This document shows, piece after piece, positions 16,490-25,036 of a DNA stretch of 64,000 nt. The stretch covers positions 1-64,000 of the forward strand of contig JAKEET010000096.1 of NCBI GenBank assembly GCA_022616435.1, in the 5' to 3' direction. The translations under genes and the position numbers were made by a program. The stretch comes from Gemmataceae bacterium (lineage in GTDB: Bacteria; Planctomycetota; Planctomycetia; Gemmatales; Gemmataceae). The notes under the pieces are model-generated. The model was not told where the DNA came from, searched no databases, and was given only the letters and a program-made list of their open reading frames with translations. The first letter of the stretch is position 1. Every line of letters begins with the position of its first letter.

Positions 16490-18229
16490 TCACGGCACAA
16501 ACGCCGAAGTTGCCGTGAGCTCCTCGTGCACGCGGCGTCCGACAATCACCACTTCCCGCGGGTTTCGGCGTTGCCGGCGTTCCATCGAAACCACCGCCAC
16601 CTCTTCCCACGCGAACGGAAGCGCCTCTCTCCTGCCCGGCTTGGCCGCGTCAAAGCAGAAATAGGTGAGCCGCTCATCCGCGGCGTGCGCCGCCGTCGGC
16701 CACGGCGCCTGCGCGATCGGCTTGCCGTGGTAGTACGCGAAGCGATGGTGGATCGGGTTGAGACTGACCAGGGGCGTCGCGTGCGGCAAGCGCCCGTGCA
16801 CCTGGGCCATGGCCGCGGCCGTGTCGGGGTCGTTGCGGACGTGGGCGTCGGTGACCACGTTCGCGATCACGATCCCCATGAAGCCCGTCAACGCGATCCC
16901 ACCGGCCAGGATATGCCGCGGGTCGCCCGCGTGACGGGCGCGGCAAGCCAGCGCCGCCAACGCGACCGACGCCAGCGCGTAACAGGCCGTCAACACCGGC
17001 GGCCCGGCCCACGGCGCCAGTCGTGGATGCTCGGGGAACATGCTGGCCGCGACCAAGCCGCCGGCGGCCAGCATCATGACGCCGGCGAGCGCGATCATCG
17101 ACAGCGTCCAGGTGCGGCGCAGCCGCCCCGCCAGCCTGAATTCCACGCCGCGCAGCTCCGCGCAGCGCTGGATCACCAGGCCGATCAGCACGGCCAGGCA
17201 TGGATACAAGGGCGCGAAGTAGCGGGTGCGGCCTTCGGGTGGAACCCAGCAGGTCGGGAACGCCACCGCCAGGCACGTCCCCAGGAACACGGCGACCGGG
17301 CGGGCCGAACGCAGCGAATTGCGGAACCGGCGGCTCAGGTACGCGACCAGGAACAGCGACCACGGCAAGGTGCAGGCGATCACCTCGAACGGGAACTGCA
17401 GCAGATGCCTGGCAACCTCCGCGCCGCGCCAGCCGTGCAGGCGCAACGCCGTCTGACCGCCCCAGATGACCCCCGCACCCTCCCAACCCTGCTCGGCGAC
17501 CAGCGCCAGCGCCCAGGCTCCGACGATCGCCGCGGCCGTGACGATGCCGAGCGCGTGTCCCCAGGTGAACAGCCTGCGCCACTGGCCGGCCACAATCAGA
17601 TAGGCGCCGACGGCGCCGACGAAGTAGATCGGCGCCTGCGGGCCTTTCGTGAGCGCGGCCAGGGCCATGAAACCATAGCCGGCCGTCCACGTGCGCCAGT
17701 CGGGCCAGCCGCGCAGGTAGCCCCAGTGCCACACGAGCAGCGACGCGCCGACCAGCGGGATGAAGACGGCGTCGGTCTCCGCGAGCCGGCCGGTTTGCAG
17801 CAGCTCCGCCATGGTCGCGAACGCCGCCGCGGCCGCCAGCGCGCCCAGCTGGTTCAACGACACCCGCGCGTAGCCGTAAATGAGTAGCGTGATGAACAAC
17901 GTCCCGGCAAGCGACGGCAGCCGATACGTGAGCGTATCCCACGCGCCGCGGATCACGCCGGTCGCCGCGATCAGCCAGCAATGCAAGGGGGGCCGGTTGA
18001 GGAATGCCTCATCCTGCTGGCGCGGCACGATCCAGTCGCCGGATTGGACCATTTCCTTGGCGACCAGGGCCCAGCGCGTCTCTTCGCCGCGCAAGGGCGT
18101 CTCCGCGATCCGTGCCGAATACACAATCATCACAAGCAGGATAAGCCAGGCAACGGGCGCTTCCCGCCACCAGGGCTTGGAGCTGGAGCTGTCAACCGCA
18201 TCCCTGGACCAGACGGACATCGCGGTCAT
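16490..18229 (-). CDS. ArnT/PMT-type family 39 glycosyltransferase
   Basis: 579 residues with about eleven membrane segments. The first periplasmic loop carries LRGEETRWALVAKEMVQSGDWIVP, corresponding to the D/E-E-x-R motif of GT-C family 39 enzymes, and EAFLNRPPLHCWLIA, the typical KPPL-like motif. Members transfer sugars (for example aminoarabinose or mannose) from polyprenyl-phosphate donors to lipid A, proteins or other acceptors on the outer face of the inner membrane. The acceptor cannot be deduced. The frame ends 5 bases beyond the convergent gene ending at 16482. Confidence 0.88.
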   Translation of the reverse strand: MTAMSVWSRDAVDSSSSKPWWREAPVAWLILLVMIVYSARIAETPLRGEETRWALVAKEMVQSGDWIVPRQQDEAFLNRPPLHCWLIAATGVIRGAWDTLTYRLPSLAGTLFITLLIYGYARVSLNQLGALAAAAAFATMAELLQTGRLAETDAVFIPLVGASLLVWHWGYLRGWPDWRTWTAGYGFMALAALTKGPQAPIYFVGAVGAYLIVAGQWRRLFTWGHALGIVTAAAIVGAWALALVAEQGWEGAGVIWGGQTALRLHGWRGAEVARHLLQFPFEVIACTLPWSLFLVAYLSRRFRNSLRSARPVAVFLGTCLAVAFPTCWVPPEGRTRYFAPLYPCLAVLIGLVIQRCAELRGVEFRLAGRLRRTWTLSMIALAGVMMLAAGGLVAASMFPEHPRLAPWAGPPVLTACYALASVALAALACRARHAGDPRHILAGGIALTGFMGIVIANVVTDAHVRNDPDTAAAMAQVHGRLPHATPLVSLNPIHHRFAYYHGKPIAQAPWPTAAHAADERLTYFCFDAAKPGRREALPFAWEEVAVVSMERRQRRNPREVVIVGRRVHEELTATSAFVP

Positions 18230-18329
18230 CCATGCGCCGAAGCAGCGAGTTTGGCAGTGTTACTGGGTCGGAGAGGGGTGGAATCACCTGTGTATCGGCA
18301 TTTCACAAGGGGAAACTTGAATCCGCGGT

Positions 18330-18443
18330 GGCGAGCGGCGCGGCGTAAGCTTGGCGAGCGTCGCGGCGTCAGCGCGACGTGGACCGGACAAAGTTTGGCG
18401 GCGTGGGTCCTTGACACGGCGGGCTTACGCCGCGCCGCACGCC
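18330..18443. repeat. inverted repeat GCGGCGTAAGC/GCTTACGCCGC, overlapping tsaE stop
   Basis: Arms 18330-18350 and 18423-18443 pair with one mismatch, with a second GCGTCGCGGCGTC...GCGCGACG hairpin between. The right arm supplies the last codons and the TAA of tsaE. The same family recurs at 49037-49107. Confidence 0.85.
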
Positions 18444-18883
18444 AACACTTCATAGCGGGCGCCGCGCGCCAGCAGCTCGATCCGCCGCGACTGTTCGCCG
18501 GCGATCGCGATGCGAACCTCCAGGTATTCCGCCGGCAACGCGTCGCGCACCTTGTCGGCCCATTCGATCAGGCACACGCCGCCGCTTTCGTAATACTCGT
18601 GGACGCCGAGGTCCGCGAAGTCGCGCGGGCTGGACAGGCGGTAGGCGTCGAAATGATAGATCGGCAGCCGGGCCGGATATTCCTGGATGAGCACGAACGT
18701 CGGGCTGGAAACGAGGTCCGGGTTGGCGATGCCCAGCCCTTCCGCCAGCGCCCGCACCAGGTGCGTCTTCCCCGCCCCGAGCGGCCCCACCAGCGCCACC
18801 ACGGCGCCGGGAAACAGCAGCGCCCCGAGCCGCCGGCCGAAGGTTTCCGTTTCGCTCAGATCATTGACGAGGATCGTCGACAT
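18425..18883 (-). CDS. tsaE: tRNA threonylcarbamoyladenosine ATPase TsaE
   Basis: 152 residues from MSTILVNDLS. The P-loop GPLGAGKT lies at 33-40, followed by SSPTFVLIQEY (switch region) and IYHFDAYRL, the TsaE signature. TsaE is the ATPase that activates TsaB-TsaD in t6A37 tRNA modification. A longer frame upstream (to 18991) is not needed. The C-terminal LACGAA-stop is encoded by one arm of the repeat at 18330-18443, so the natural C-terminus has been replaced or extended by repeat sequence. It diverges from the M48 protease gene, with starts 84 bases apart. Confidence 0.95.
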   Translation of the reverse strand: MSTILVNDLSETETFGRRLGALLFPGAVVALVGPLGAGKTHLVRALAEGLGIANPDLVSSPTFVLIQEYPARLPIYHFDAYRLSSPRDFADLGVHEYYESGGVCLIEWADKVRDALPAEYLEVRIAIAGEQSRRIELLARGARYEVLACGAA

Positions 18884-18966
18884 TGCAATTCTATAGGGAG
18901 GGCCGAACCCCCAGGAATCGCTGCGCTCATCCTGGGGCTTGACCTCTGACCTCTGACTCCCGACCC

Positions 18967-21192
18967 ATGGCCGTCGCTTCCTATTATCCACCGAGCCCGC
19001 GCAATGTGCCCGTCGATTTGACGGAGCCGACGCCCGCGTATCGCCAGCAGGTGACGCTGGTGCTGATCTCGGTGGTCATCTTCCTGCTGCTGTACTTCGG
19101 CCTGATGTTCCTGTCGGGCCTGCTGGTCTACAAGCTCCTCACCTGGGAGCTCGCCGAGCGCAATCACGGCGGCATCGTCATCCTGCGCATCATCCTGATC
19201 ATGCCGTGCGCCCTGTTGTTCCTGTTCCTGCTCAAGAACCTGTTCAAGCGCGAAACGGCCGAGAAGACCTATGACGTTGAGATCTTCGAGGACGAGCATC
19301 CGCGGTTGTTCGACTTCATCAGCCGGCTGTGCGACGAGACGCAGGCGCCGCACCCGCACCGGGTGTTCATCAACTACGAGGTCAACGCGGGCGTCTCGTA
19401 CGACAAATCGCTGTTCCATTTGTTCTGGCCGGCGCCCAAGAATCTGACCGTCGGACTGGGACTCGTGAACGCGGTCAACCTGACGGAATTCAAGGCGATG
19501 CTCGCGCACGAGTTCGGCCATGTAACGCAAAAAAGTATGAAGCTGGGAAGCTACGCCTACGGATCGCTGCGCATCATCCACAATCTCGTGTACGGCTACG
19601 ACTGGATGGATCGGCTGCTGGATCGCTGGTGCTGTCTCGACATCCGCATCAGTTGGCCGGCCTGGATGTTTTACGGGGTCTTGTGGCTGTTGCGCAAATT
19701 GCTGGCCGGCATGCTCGAGGGCATCATGTTTCTGGAACGCGCCATGTCCCGGCAGATGGAGTTCAACGCCGACCTGATGGCGGTCAGCGTCACCGGCAGC
19801 GACGCGCCCGTCCACCTGCTGTGCAAGAGCTACTTCGCGGACCAGTGCCTGGGTCTCGTCTTCGAGGAGCTGCAAATGGCTCGCGACCACGACCTGCTCA
19901 CCAGCGACCTGTTCTACCATCTCGACAAGGCGGCGACGCACGTCCGCAAGAAGGCGAAGAACCCCAACCTCGGCGTGCCGCCGCCGCTCCCGGCCGACGA
20001 GCGCGATACGACGCAGGTCTTCAAGCCCGAGGACGACGAGCTGGCCGCGATGTGGGCGACGCATCCGTCGAACTACGATCGCGAGGAAAACGCCAAGTAC
20101 GACTACATCCGCAGCGAGTTCGACGAGCGCACCGCCTGGGTCCTGTTCGACGACCTGGACAAGCTGCGCGAGCGCATCACGGTGAAATTCTACCGGCACG
20201 TGTTCCGGGCCCCGCGCGAGCTCATGGTTTCGACGCCGGAGAAGGTCCAGGCATTCATCGACGAGGAGCACGCCGAGACCACCTACGATCCCAAGTATCA
20301 AGGGCTGTATGACCATCGCAAGCTGATGCCGGGCGACATTCACGAGGCGTCGACCCTGGCCCGGAGCTGGTCCAAGGACCTGGGGACGCTGGCGCAGCTG
20401 CACGCGGGCACCTACAGCGCCGAGGTCAAGCACCGCGCCCAGCTCTACAACCGCCGCCACGAGGAATCCGAGAAGCTGCTCGCCATCGCCAACGGCTGGG
20501 AGCGGCCCAAGAACGGCGAGTTCGAGTTCCGCGGCGAATGGTACGACCTCCGCGACGCCAAGCGGCTCCTCAAGAAGCTCGACAAGGAATACGAGAAGGA
20601 TGAAGCCTGGATGGAGGAGCTCGACCGCAAGGTGTTCGAGATCAACTACCAGATGGCCCTGCAGCTCAACCCGCTGTGGGCGACGGAGCTGTTCAAGCGT
20701 TACGAGTTCCACCTCGATGTGCAAAAGATCTGGCAGCGGCTTCGCGACCAGGAAGGCCCGGTCGGCTCGGCCCTGCAATTCCTGAGCAACTCGAAGGGCG
20801 ACCTGCACTACGACGATTTTCGCGAGGTCATCCGCATCTTCCGCAACGCCCACCTCGAATTGAAGGACGGCCTGAGAATCGCCGAAGACATGTACTTCCC
20901 GCCGCTGGCCAACATGCCCGCCGGGCAGCCGGTGCGGCCGTTCCTGCTGGCCAAGAAGCTGGTCTACAGCCTGAGCCGCTCGGAAACGTCGCTGCCGGGC
21001 AAATGGATCGACAGGTTCTTGAAGCAGTACCGCGAGGTGCAGAGCAAGGTCAACCGCCTGCACTTCAAGAGCATGGGCGGCATCCTGTCGTTGCAGGAAA
21101 CGATCACCGCCGAGGCGCTCCGCCGGACCACGGCGGCCCGCCCGGTGACGGCGGCGCCGTCCGGACCGCCGCGGCTGCCGCCGCAGTCGTAG
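18967..21192 (+). CDS. membrane-anchored M48-family zinc metalloprotease
   Basis: 741 residues. Two membrane segments lie at about 29-54 and 66-90. The zinc site is HEFGH (His181, Glu182, His185), with the third ligand Glu265 in RQMEFNADLMAV and Asp269, the ExxxD pattern of M48 (HtpX/Ste24) peptidases. Additional hydrophobic stretches near 215-250 fit the family. The long C-terminal half (about 330-741) is charged and helical and is not found in HtpX; it may recognise substrate. M48 enzymes degrade misfolded membrane proteins or process envelope proteins. The start lies just after a truncated TGACCTCTGAC-type repeat. Confidence 0.9.
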   Translation: MAVASYYPPSPRNVPVDLTEPTPAYRQQVTLVLISVVIFLLLYFGLMFLSGLLVYKLLTWELAERNHGGIVILRIILIMPCALLFLFLLKNLFKRETAEKTYDVEIFEDEHPRLFDFISRLCDETQAPHPHRVFINYEVNAGVSYDKSLFHLFWPAPKNLTVGLGLVNAVNLTEFKAMLAHEFGHVTQKSMKLGSYAYGSLRIIHNLVYGYDWMDRLLDRWCCLDIRISWPAWMFYGVLWLLRKLLAGMLEGIMFLERAMSRQMEFNADLMAVSVTGSDAPVHLLCKSYFADQCLGLVFEELQMARDHDLLTSDLFYHLDKAATHVRKKAKNPNLGVPPPLPADERDTTQVFKPEDDELAAMWATHPSNYDREENAKYDYIRSEFDERTAWVLFDDLDKLRERITVKFYRHVFRAPRELMVSTPEKVQAFIDEEHAETTYDPKYQGLYDHRKLMPGDIHEASTLARSWSKDLGTLAQLHAGTYSAEVKHRAQLYNRRHEESEKLLAIANGWERPKNGEFEFRGEWYDLRDAKRLLKKLDKEYEKDEAWMEELDRKVFEINYQMALQLNPLWATELFKRYEFHLDVQKIWQRLRDQEGPVGSALQFLSNSKGDLHYDDFREVIRIFRNAHLELKDGLRIAEDMYFPPLANMPAGQPVRPFLLAKKLVYSLSRSETSLPGKWIDRFLKQYREVQSKVNRLHFKSMGGILSLQETITAEALRRTTAARPVTAAPSGPPRLPPQS

Positions 21193-21212
21193 ACGAAGCG
21201 GCTCGCTTCGTC
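21192..21212. other. 9-bp perfect hairpin directly after the stop codon
   Basis: GACGAAGCG, GCT, CGCTTCGTC begins on the last base of the M48 protease stop. It has no T-run, so it is either a weak or Rho-assisted terminator or an mRNA-stabilising 3' hairpin. Confidence 0.45.
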
Positions 21213-21334
21213 GCTGTGAAACGTCAACTACCTTGGTTCCGTGAAGCGGCGCGGCCACGTTCGTTCGGGCCGCGGCGCAGCGAGCCCCTTCGCCTACTGG
21301 ATTCCTGCCGCCACGTCCGATAGAATCGGTGGTC

Positions 21335-22363
21335 ATGCGTGGCCAACTTGTTCGCATCCTGCGCGGCGTGACGGCGACCCTGGGCCTGCTTGGCGGCGCG
21401 TCCGCCGGCGCGGAGGAAGTCGTTCACGATTTCCGCGGCGCCAGGTTCGACCGACAATTGCTGCGCTTCGACGGCCCCGACGCGCCGGAGTTCTACACGC
21501 CCGAAGCGGAGGGGCTGCGGGTGCGCATCGGTTACGGCAGGGTGCCAACCAAGACCGCGGGCGTCGCCTGGAACTGCACGATCCGCGGCGATTTCACCGC
21601 CACAGTGCACTACGAAGTCCTCGAAAACGAACGGCCCAAGAGCGGCTATGGCACTGGCCTCGAACTGTACGCGTACCTCGACAGCCCCGTCAAGAAGCCG
21701 GGCCAATCACGCGACGGCCTCCCGCTCGTCCGCCTGGCGCGGCCGGCCGAAGGGCTCGTGTTCCGCTTTTCGCACATGACCTATGACGACAACGATCAGC
21801 GCGTGGCGACCGCGGTCGCGGAAGTGCCGGCGGACCCGGAGAAGAAGCGCGGCCGGTTGCGGTTGAGTCGCCAGGGAGCGACGGTGATTGCCTCGTTTGC
21901 GGAAGGCGACGACGGCGCGTTCCAGGAATTGCAGCGCACCGACGTCGGCGAGTTCAACATCCGCATGGTCCGGGTCGCCGGCGCCGGCCGAGCGCGGCTC
22001 GACGCGCGCATCCTGGAGATGCGGCTCGAAGGGCCGGACCTGGGCTTGCCGGCCGGCATCCAAGCGACCGCAGGACCGACCGCCCCCGGACAACGCATGC
22101 TCTGGCTGCTGTGGGGAATCGGCGGCGCGGTCGTCATCTTCTTGGCGGCCATCGCCGTCGCCTGGCGGAAGCGCTCCAGGACCGCGGCGGCGCCCAGCGC
22201 GCCGGAAGCCCACGGCAACGGCCCGATGGTCGGCTTCGCGTGCAGCGCTTGCGGCAAGAACCTCAAGGTCAAGGAGGACGTCGCCGGCAAGCGCGTCAAG
22301 TGCCCCGGCTGCGGCCAGCTCGTGCAGGCGCCGGCGCTCGAGCTCGGCGAGCCGGGAGCCTGA
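21335..22363 (+). CDS. secreted lectin-like domain, TM and zinc ribbon protein (copy 1)
   Basis: 342 residues. A signal peptide spans about 1-28 (ASAGAEE). A beta-rich domain (about 28-240) contains VVHDFRGARFDRQLLRF and ILEMRLEGPDLG, resembling planctomycete DUF1583-type domains. A membrane segment starts at Met255, then the tail carries Cys303-x2-Cys306 and Cys323-x2-Cys326, a small zinc ribbon (FACSACGKNLKV...VKCPGCGQLVQ). The topology puts the zinc ribbon in the cytoplasm and the beta domain outside, as in a transmembrane sensor. It is tandem with a paralogue 31 bases downstream. Confidence 0.75.
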   Translation: MRGQLVRILRGVTATLGLLGGASAGAEEVVHDFRGARFDRQLLRFDGPDAPEFYTPEAEGLRVRIGYGRVPTKTAGVAWNCTIRGDFTATVHYEVLENERPKSGYGTGLELYAYLDSPVKKPGQSRDGLPLVRLARPAEGLVFRFSHMTYDDNDQRVATAVAEVPADPEKKRGRLRLSRQGATVIASFAEGDDGAFQELQRTDVGEFNIRMVRVAGAGRARLDARILEMRLEGPDLGLPAGIQATAGPTAPGQRMLWLLWGIGGAVVIFLAAIAVAWRKRSRTAAAPSAPEAHGNGPMVGFACSACGKNLKVKEDVAGKRVKCPGCGQLVQAPALELGEPGA

Positions 22364-22394
22364 GGGGTGACAGGGTCCCATCGAAAGGTCAATC

Positions 22395-23345
22395 ATGAGG
22401 CACTTCCGCTTCGCGGTGATCTGGATCATGGGCGCCGGGCCGGCGTTCGCCGACGAGTCCTACTACGATTTCCGCAAGGGCCCGCTCCCCGCGGAGTTCA
22501 CGCTGCACCAGGCCAAGAGCAGCGACTTCGTCAAGGCCGACGCGGAGGGTCTGCACATCACGCTGCCCAAGGACTACAAGCATCCCTTTGGCGGCGTCGG
22601 CGTGCGGACGACGTTCGGCGTCCGCGGCGACTTTGAAATCACCACGACCGCGGAGATCCTGGAGGCCGATGTGCCTCCCCCAGGCGCGTATGGCGTGGGA
22701 GTGACGTTGCGACTGGAGAAGGCGGACCCCTCGCCGGACTTCGTGAACCTGGCCCGCATGGTCAAGCCCAACGGCATGGAGCTGCTCTTGTGGGAAGAAT
22801 CGATCGGGCCCATGAACGAGAACCGCAAGATCCAGGCGGGATACGCTCCCTGTGCGGACAAGGTCGTGACGCTGCGTCTCAAGAGAACTGCCACCACGCT
22901 GCAATTCATGTGGGCGCCCGGGGCCGCTCCGGACGAATTCCACGAGATCAAGGCCATCGAGTTCGGCGCCGACGACATCAAGAGCATCGTGCTGATCGGC
23001 TACAACGGCCGGCAGGCGTGCAACCTCAAGGCTCGGTTTCTCGACCTGCGCGTATCCAGTCCCGATCCGCCGGTGGCGGCGCCGGCGGGCGCGAACCCGG
23101 CGCCGGCAACCGCCGAGCCAAGCGGCCGGCTGTGGTGGCTGACCGGGGGCGGCGTTGCCGCGCTCGCTGTCGTGCTGGCGCTGCTGCTGGTCGCGCGACG
23201 GAAGCGCGCGGCGCCCCAAGCGGCGTCGGCCAGCAACATCGCCGAGCTGCAGTGTCCCAACTGCCAGAAGCGCTTGAAGATCGCCGCGACCGCGGCCGGC
23301 AAGAAAATCAAGTGCCCGGCCTGCGCCGCCGCCTTCGTTGCCTGA
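22395..23345 (+). CDS. secreted lectin-like domain, TM and zinc ribbon protein (copy 2)
   Basis: 316 residues; paralogue of the gene before it with the same order: signal peptide (1-19), beta-rich domain starting ESYYDFRKGPLPAEFTLH, an Ala/Pro linker, a membrane segment about 245-267, and a zinc ribbon with Cys287, Cys290, Cys307 and Cys310 ending CPACAAAFVA. Sequence outside the motifs has diverged strongly, so the duplication is old. The role is unknown; the layout implies an outside ligand-binding domain linked to a cytoplasmic zinc ribbon. Confidence 0.75.
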   Translation: MRHFRFAVIWIMGAGPAFADESYYDFRKGPLPAEFTLHQAKSSDFVKADAEGLHITLPKDYKHPFGGVGVRTTFGVRGDFEITTTAEILEADVPPPGAYGVGVTLRLEKADPSPDFVNLARMVKPNGMELLLWEESIGPMNENRKIQAGYAPCADKVVTLRLKRTATTLQFMWAPGAAPDEFHEIKAIEFGADDIKSIVLIGYNGRQACNLKARFLDLRVSSPDPPVAAPAGANPAPATAEPSGRLWWLTGGGVAALAVVLALLLVARRKRAAPQAASASNIAELQCPNCQKRLKIAATAAGKKIKCPACAAAFVA

Positions 23346-23374
23346 GCTGCTGTCGCGGCGTTCGTTTAGCCCCG

Positions 23375-23504
23375 ATACCGTTCGTACGAACGGTATTGCG
23401 TTTAGCCCCGGTTCGTAGAACCGGGGCGGACCGAATCCCGCGCGTGGGATGCATCCATTGCCAACCGCCTGTCCGCCCCGTTTCTTCGAAACGGGGCTAA
23501 ACGC
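23375..23504. repeat. GTTTAGCCCCG-type inverted repeats with 22-bp perfect palindrome
   Basis: ATACCGTTCG/TACGAACGGTAT at 23375-23396 forms a perfect palindrome. Arms 23398-23431 and 23471-23504 (GCGTTTAGCCCCGG...; ...ACGGGGCTAAACGC) are 34-base complements with few mismatches, and each contains its own hairpin. The array lies exactly where the body of a third paralogue would be expected. Confidence 0.9.
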
Positions 23505-23518
23505 AAGAGACCTCGTCG

Positions 23519-23699
23519 ATGTCTCCCCAGGCGATGAAGCTCTGGTTGCTAGTCGGCGCGATCCTGATCGTCGGCGCCCGTCGCCACGGACGCGGTGGAT
23601 GTTGAGTGCGCCGGCTGTCACAAACGCTTGAAAGTGTCGCCGCGGATGATTGGCAGGCAGATCAAATGCCCGGCGTGCGCGACCGCGTTTGTCGCCTGA
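23519..23699 (+). pseudogene. remnant of a third TM/zinc-ribbon paralogue
   Basis: The frame from ATG 23519 reads MKLWLLVGAILIVGA, a membrane segment like that of the two upstream genes, then stops at 23606. In another frame, up to the TGA at 23697-23699, the sequence reads VDVECAGCHKRLKVSP and IKCPACATAFVA, matching the zinc ribbon and C-terminus of copy 2. A frameshift therefore separates the membrane and zinc parts, and the whole N-terminal beta domain is gone, replaced by repeat DNA at 23375-23504. Confidence 0.8.
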
Positions 23700-23710
23700 C
23701 CGACGCGATG

Positions 23711-24673
23711 CTAAGGAATGTTGATGCGCTGCCGCGCCAGCGCCAGGGACCCGTGCACCACCACTTCTTCACCCAGCGCCGCCGGAACGATGGCGCAGCA
23801 GTTCGCGAAGGGCTTGAAGACCCGCTCGGCCACCAGCTTGCGCAACGGTTCGAACAGCAATGCCTCGCCCATCAGCGAGACGCCGCCGCCGATCACGATG
23901 CGGCGCGGGCAACACAGGGCGATCACCTGGCAGATCGCTTCGGCCAGCTTTTCCCAGGCGTGATACAGGATGCACCACGCCGCCTCATCGCCCGCCGCGG
24001 CCGCCTCGGCGACGACGTGTGCCGTCAGCGCGGGCGCATCGCCCTGCACCCCCGCCCAATGGGCGAAGGCGCGTGAGGACTTGACCATCTCGCGGCGCGC
24101 CCACTCCTGGATGCCCCAGCCCGAGGCAATCTGTTCCAGCGGCAGATACCCCAGAGCCCCGTCCTGAACCACCGGCACGCGCAGGTGCCCGATCTCCGCC
24201 GCGCCCCGGCCGCAACCCCGGTAGATCGCGCCGTTGACGATCAAGCCGCCGCCGATGCCCGAGCCGATGGTGATGTAGAAGATCGGCGACAACCCTTTGC
24301 CCGCGCCGAACAGCGCTTCCGCCAGGCCGGCGACGTCGGCGTCGTTGCCGAGCGCGGCGGGGAGGCCGACGAGCTCGCCAATCCAGTCCGCGAGCGGAAA
24401 GTTGTCCCAGCCTTCAATCTGGTGCGATTTGACGACCGTGCGAGTTGCGTCATCCACCGGTCCGCCGAAGCCGATGCCGACGCCGCGCAGTTGGCCGCGC
24501 TCGATCCTGGACTGCTCGAGCAGCTCCGGAACGCCTCGTATGATTTGACGGCGAATCCCGTCGGCGCCGTGTTTCGGCTCGACGGTGGCGCGCCACAACC
24601 CAGCGAGAACACCGTCGCCGCGGCCGACGCCGAGCTGCAACTTCGTGCCGCCGATTTCGATGCCGAGGAACAT
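23711..24673 (-). CDS. ROK-family sugar kinase or regulator-like protein
   Basis: 320 residues from MFLGIEIGGTKLQLG, the ROK phosphate-binding start. GIGFGGPVDDATRTVV, LPAALGNDADVAGLAE (catalytic Asp in NDA) and ITIGSGIGGGLIVNG are family motifs; RIVIGGGVS follows near the C-terminus. No helix-turn-helix is present, so it is a kinase type rather than a repressor. The usual CxCGxxGCxE zinc motif after the GH dipeptide is missing (GHLRVPVVQDGALGYLPLE). It likely phosphorylates a hexose such as glucose with ATP; the exact sugar is unknown. It converges on the zinc-ribbon cluster. Confidence 0.9.
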   Translation of the reverse strand: MFLGIEIGGTKLQLGVGRGDGVLAGLWRATVEPKHGADGIRRQIIRGVPELLEQSRIERGQLRGVGIGFGGPVDDATRTVVKSHQIEGWDNFPLADWIGELVGLPAALGNDADVAGLAEALFGAGKGLSPIFYITIGSGIGGGLIVNGAIYRGCGRGAAEIGHLRVPVVQDGALGYLPLEQIASGWGIQEWARREMVKSSRAFAHWAGVQGDAPALTAHVVAEAAAAGDEAAWCILYHAWEKLAEAICQVIALCCPRRIVIGGGVSLMGEALLFEPLRKLVAERVFKPFANCCAIVPAALGEEVVVHGSLALARQRINIP

Positions 24674-24683
24674 GCTTGGTGTT

Positions 24684-24733
24684 CCCCTCACCCCCGTCCC
24701 TCTCCCCCAGGGGGGGCGAAGGGCGAGGGGGGG
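24684..24733. repeat. CCCTCACCCCC/GGGCGAGGGGGG inverted repeat
   Basis: C-rich arm 24684-24708 faces G-rich arm 24710-24733 with almost no loop, immediately upstream of the ROK start. This CCCTC...GAGGG class is widespread in bacterial intergenic regions (recall). Confidence 0.75.
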
Positions 24734-24741
24734 AAAGGGAA

Positions 24742-24786
24742 TTACAGAATCTGCCGGATCACGTCGCCGCGGGTGATGGAGAACAT
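24742..24786 (-). CDS. 14-codon leader-like ORF (doubtful)
   Basis: ATG-started MFSITRGDVIRQIL, preceded by GGGGGGGAG with 4 bases between GGAG and the ATG, and followed by the CCCTC/GAGGG hairpin and then the ROK gene on the same strand. It could be a leader peptide, the end of a lost gene, or chance. The rest of the 24674-25036 gap (363 bases) contains the two repeats and the promoter listed, and nothing else I can support. Confidence 0.25.
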   Translation of the reverse strand: MFSITRGDVIRQIL

Positions 24787-24876
24787 TGGACTCCCCCCCA
24801 GGAGTGGATGCTCAAGCATACCATTATTTCTTATGTCCGCGTGATGACGCAAGCGCGATCCGAAGTTTCTGCTTGG

Positions 24877-24931
24877 CGTTTCGCGCTCGCAGCGCCTCAC
24901 GCCCTCGCGTGGGACACCGCGAGCGCGAAAC
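24877..24931. repeat. GTTTCGCGCTCGC/GCGAGCGCGAAAC inverted repeat
   Basis: Thirteen-base perfect arms (24878-24890 and 24919-24931) around a 28-base loop that has its own CTCACGCC...GCGTGGG hairpin. Confidence 0.8.
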
Positions 24932-24964
24932 AGTGAACGATCAGGGGTGAAACTGATTCGGCGC

Positions 24965-24994
24965 GTGACATCGCCGCGGCGCGTCCATTACAAT
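24965..24994 (+). promoter_or_regulatory. putative promoter of the DUF1080 gene
   Basis: GTGACA, 18 bases, TACAAT; the ATG is 43 bases beyond the -10. Confidence 0.5.
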
Positions 24995-25036
24995 TCCCTG
25001 CGGTTCCGCGCCTCGACACGTCCACAGGAGATTCCC

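Noticed and set aside
18856-21357. An 833-residue antisense ORF over the M48 protease gene
   Set aside because: Shadow of the real gene, whose HEFGH site and membrane segments are intact.
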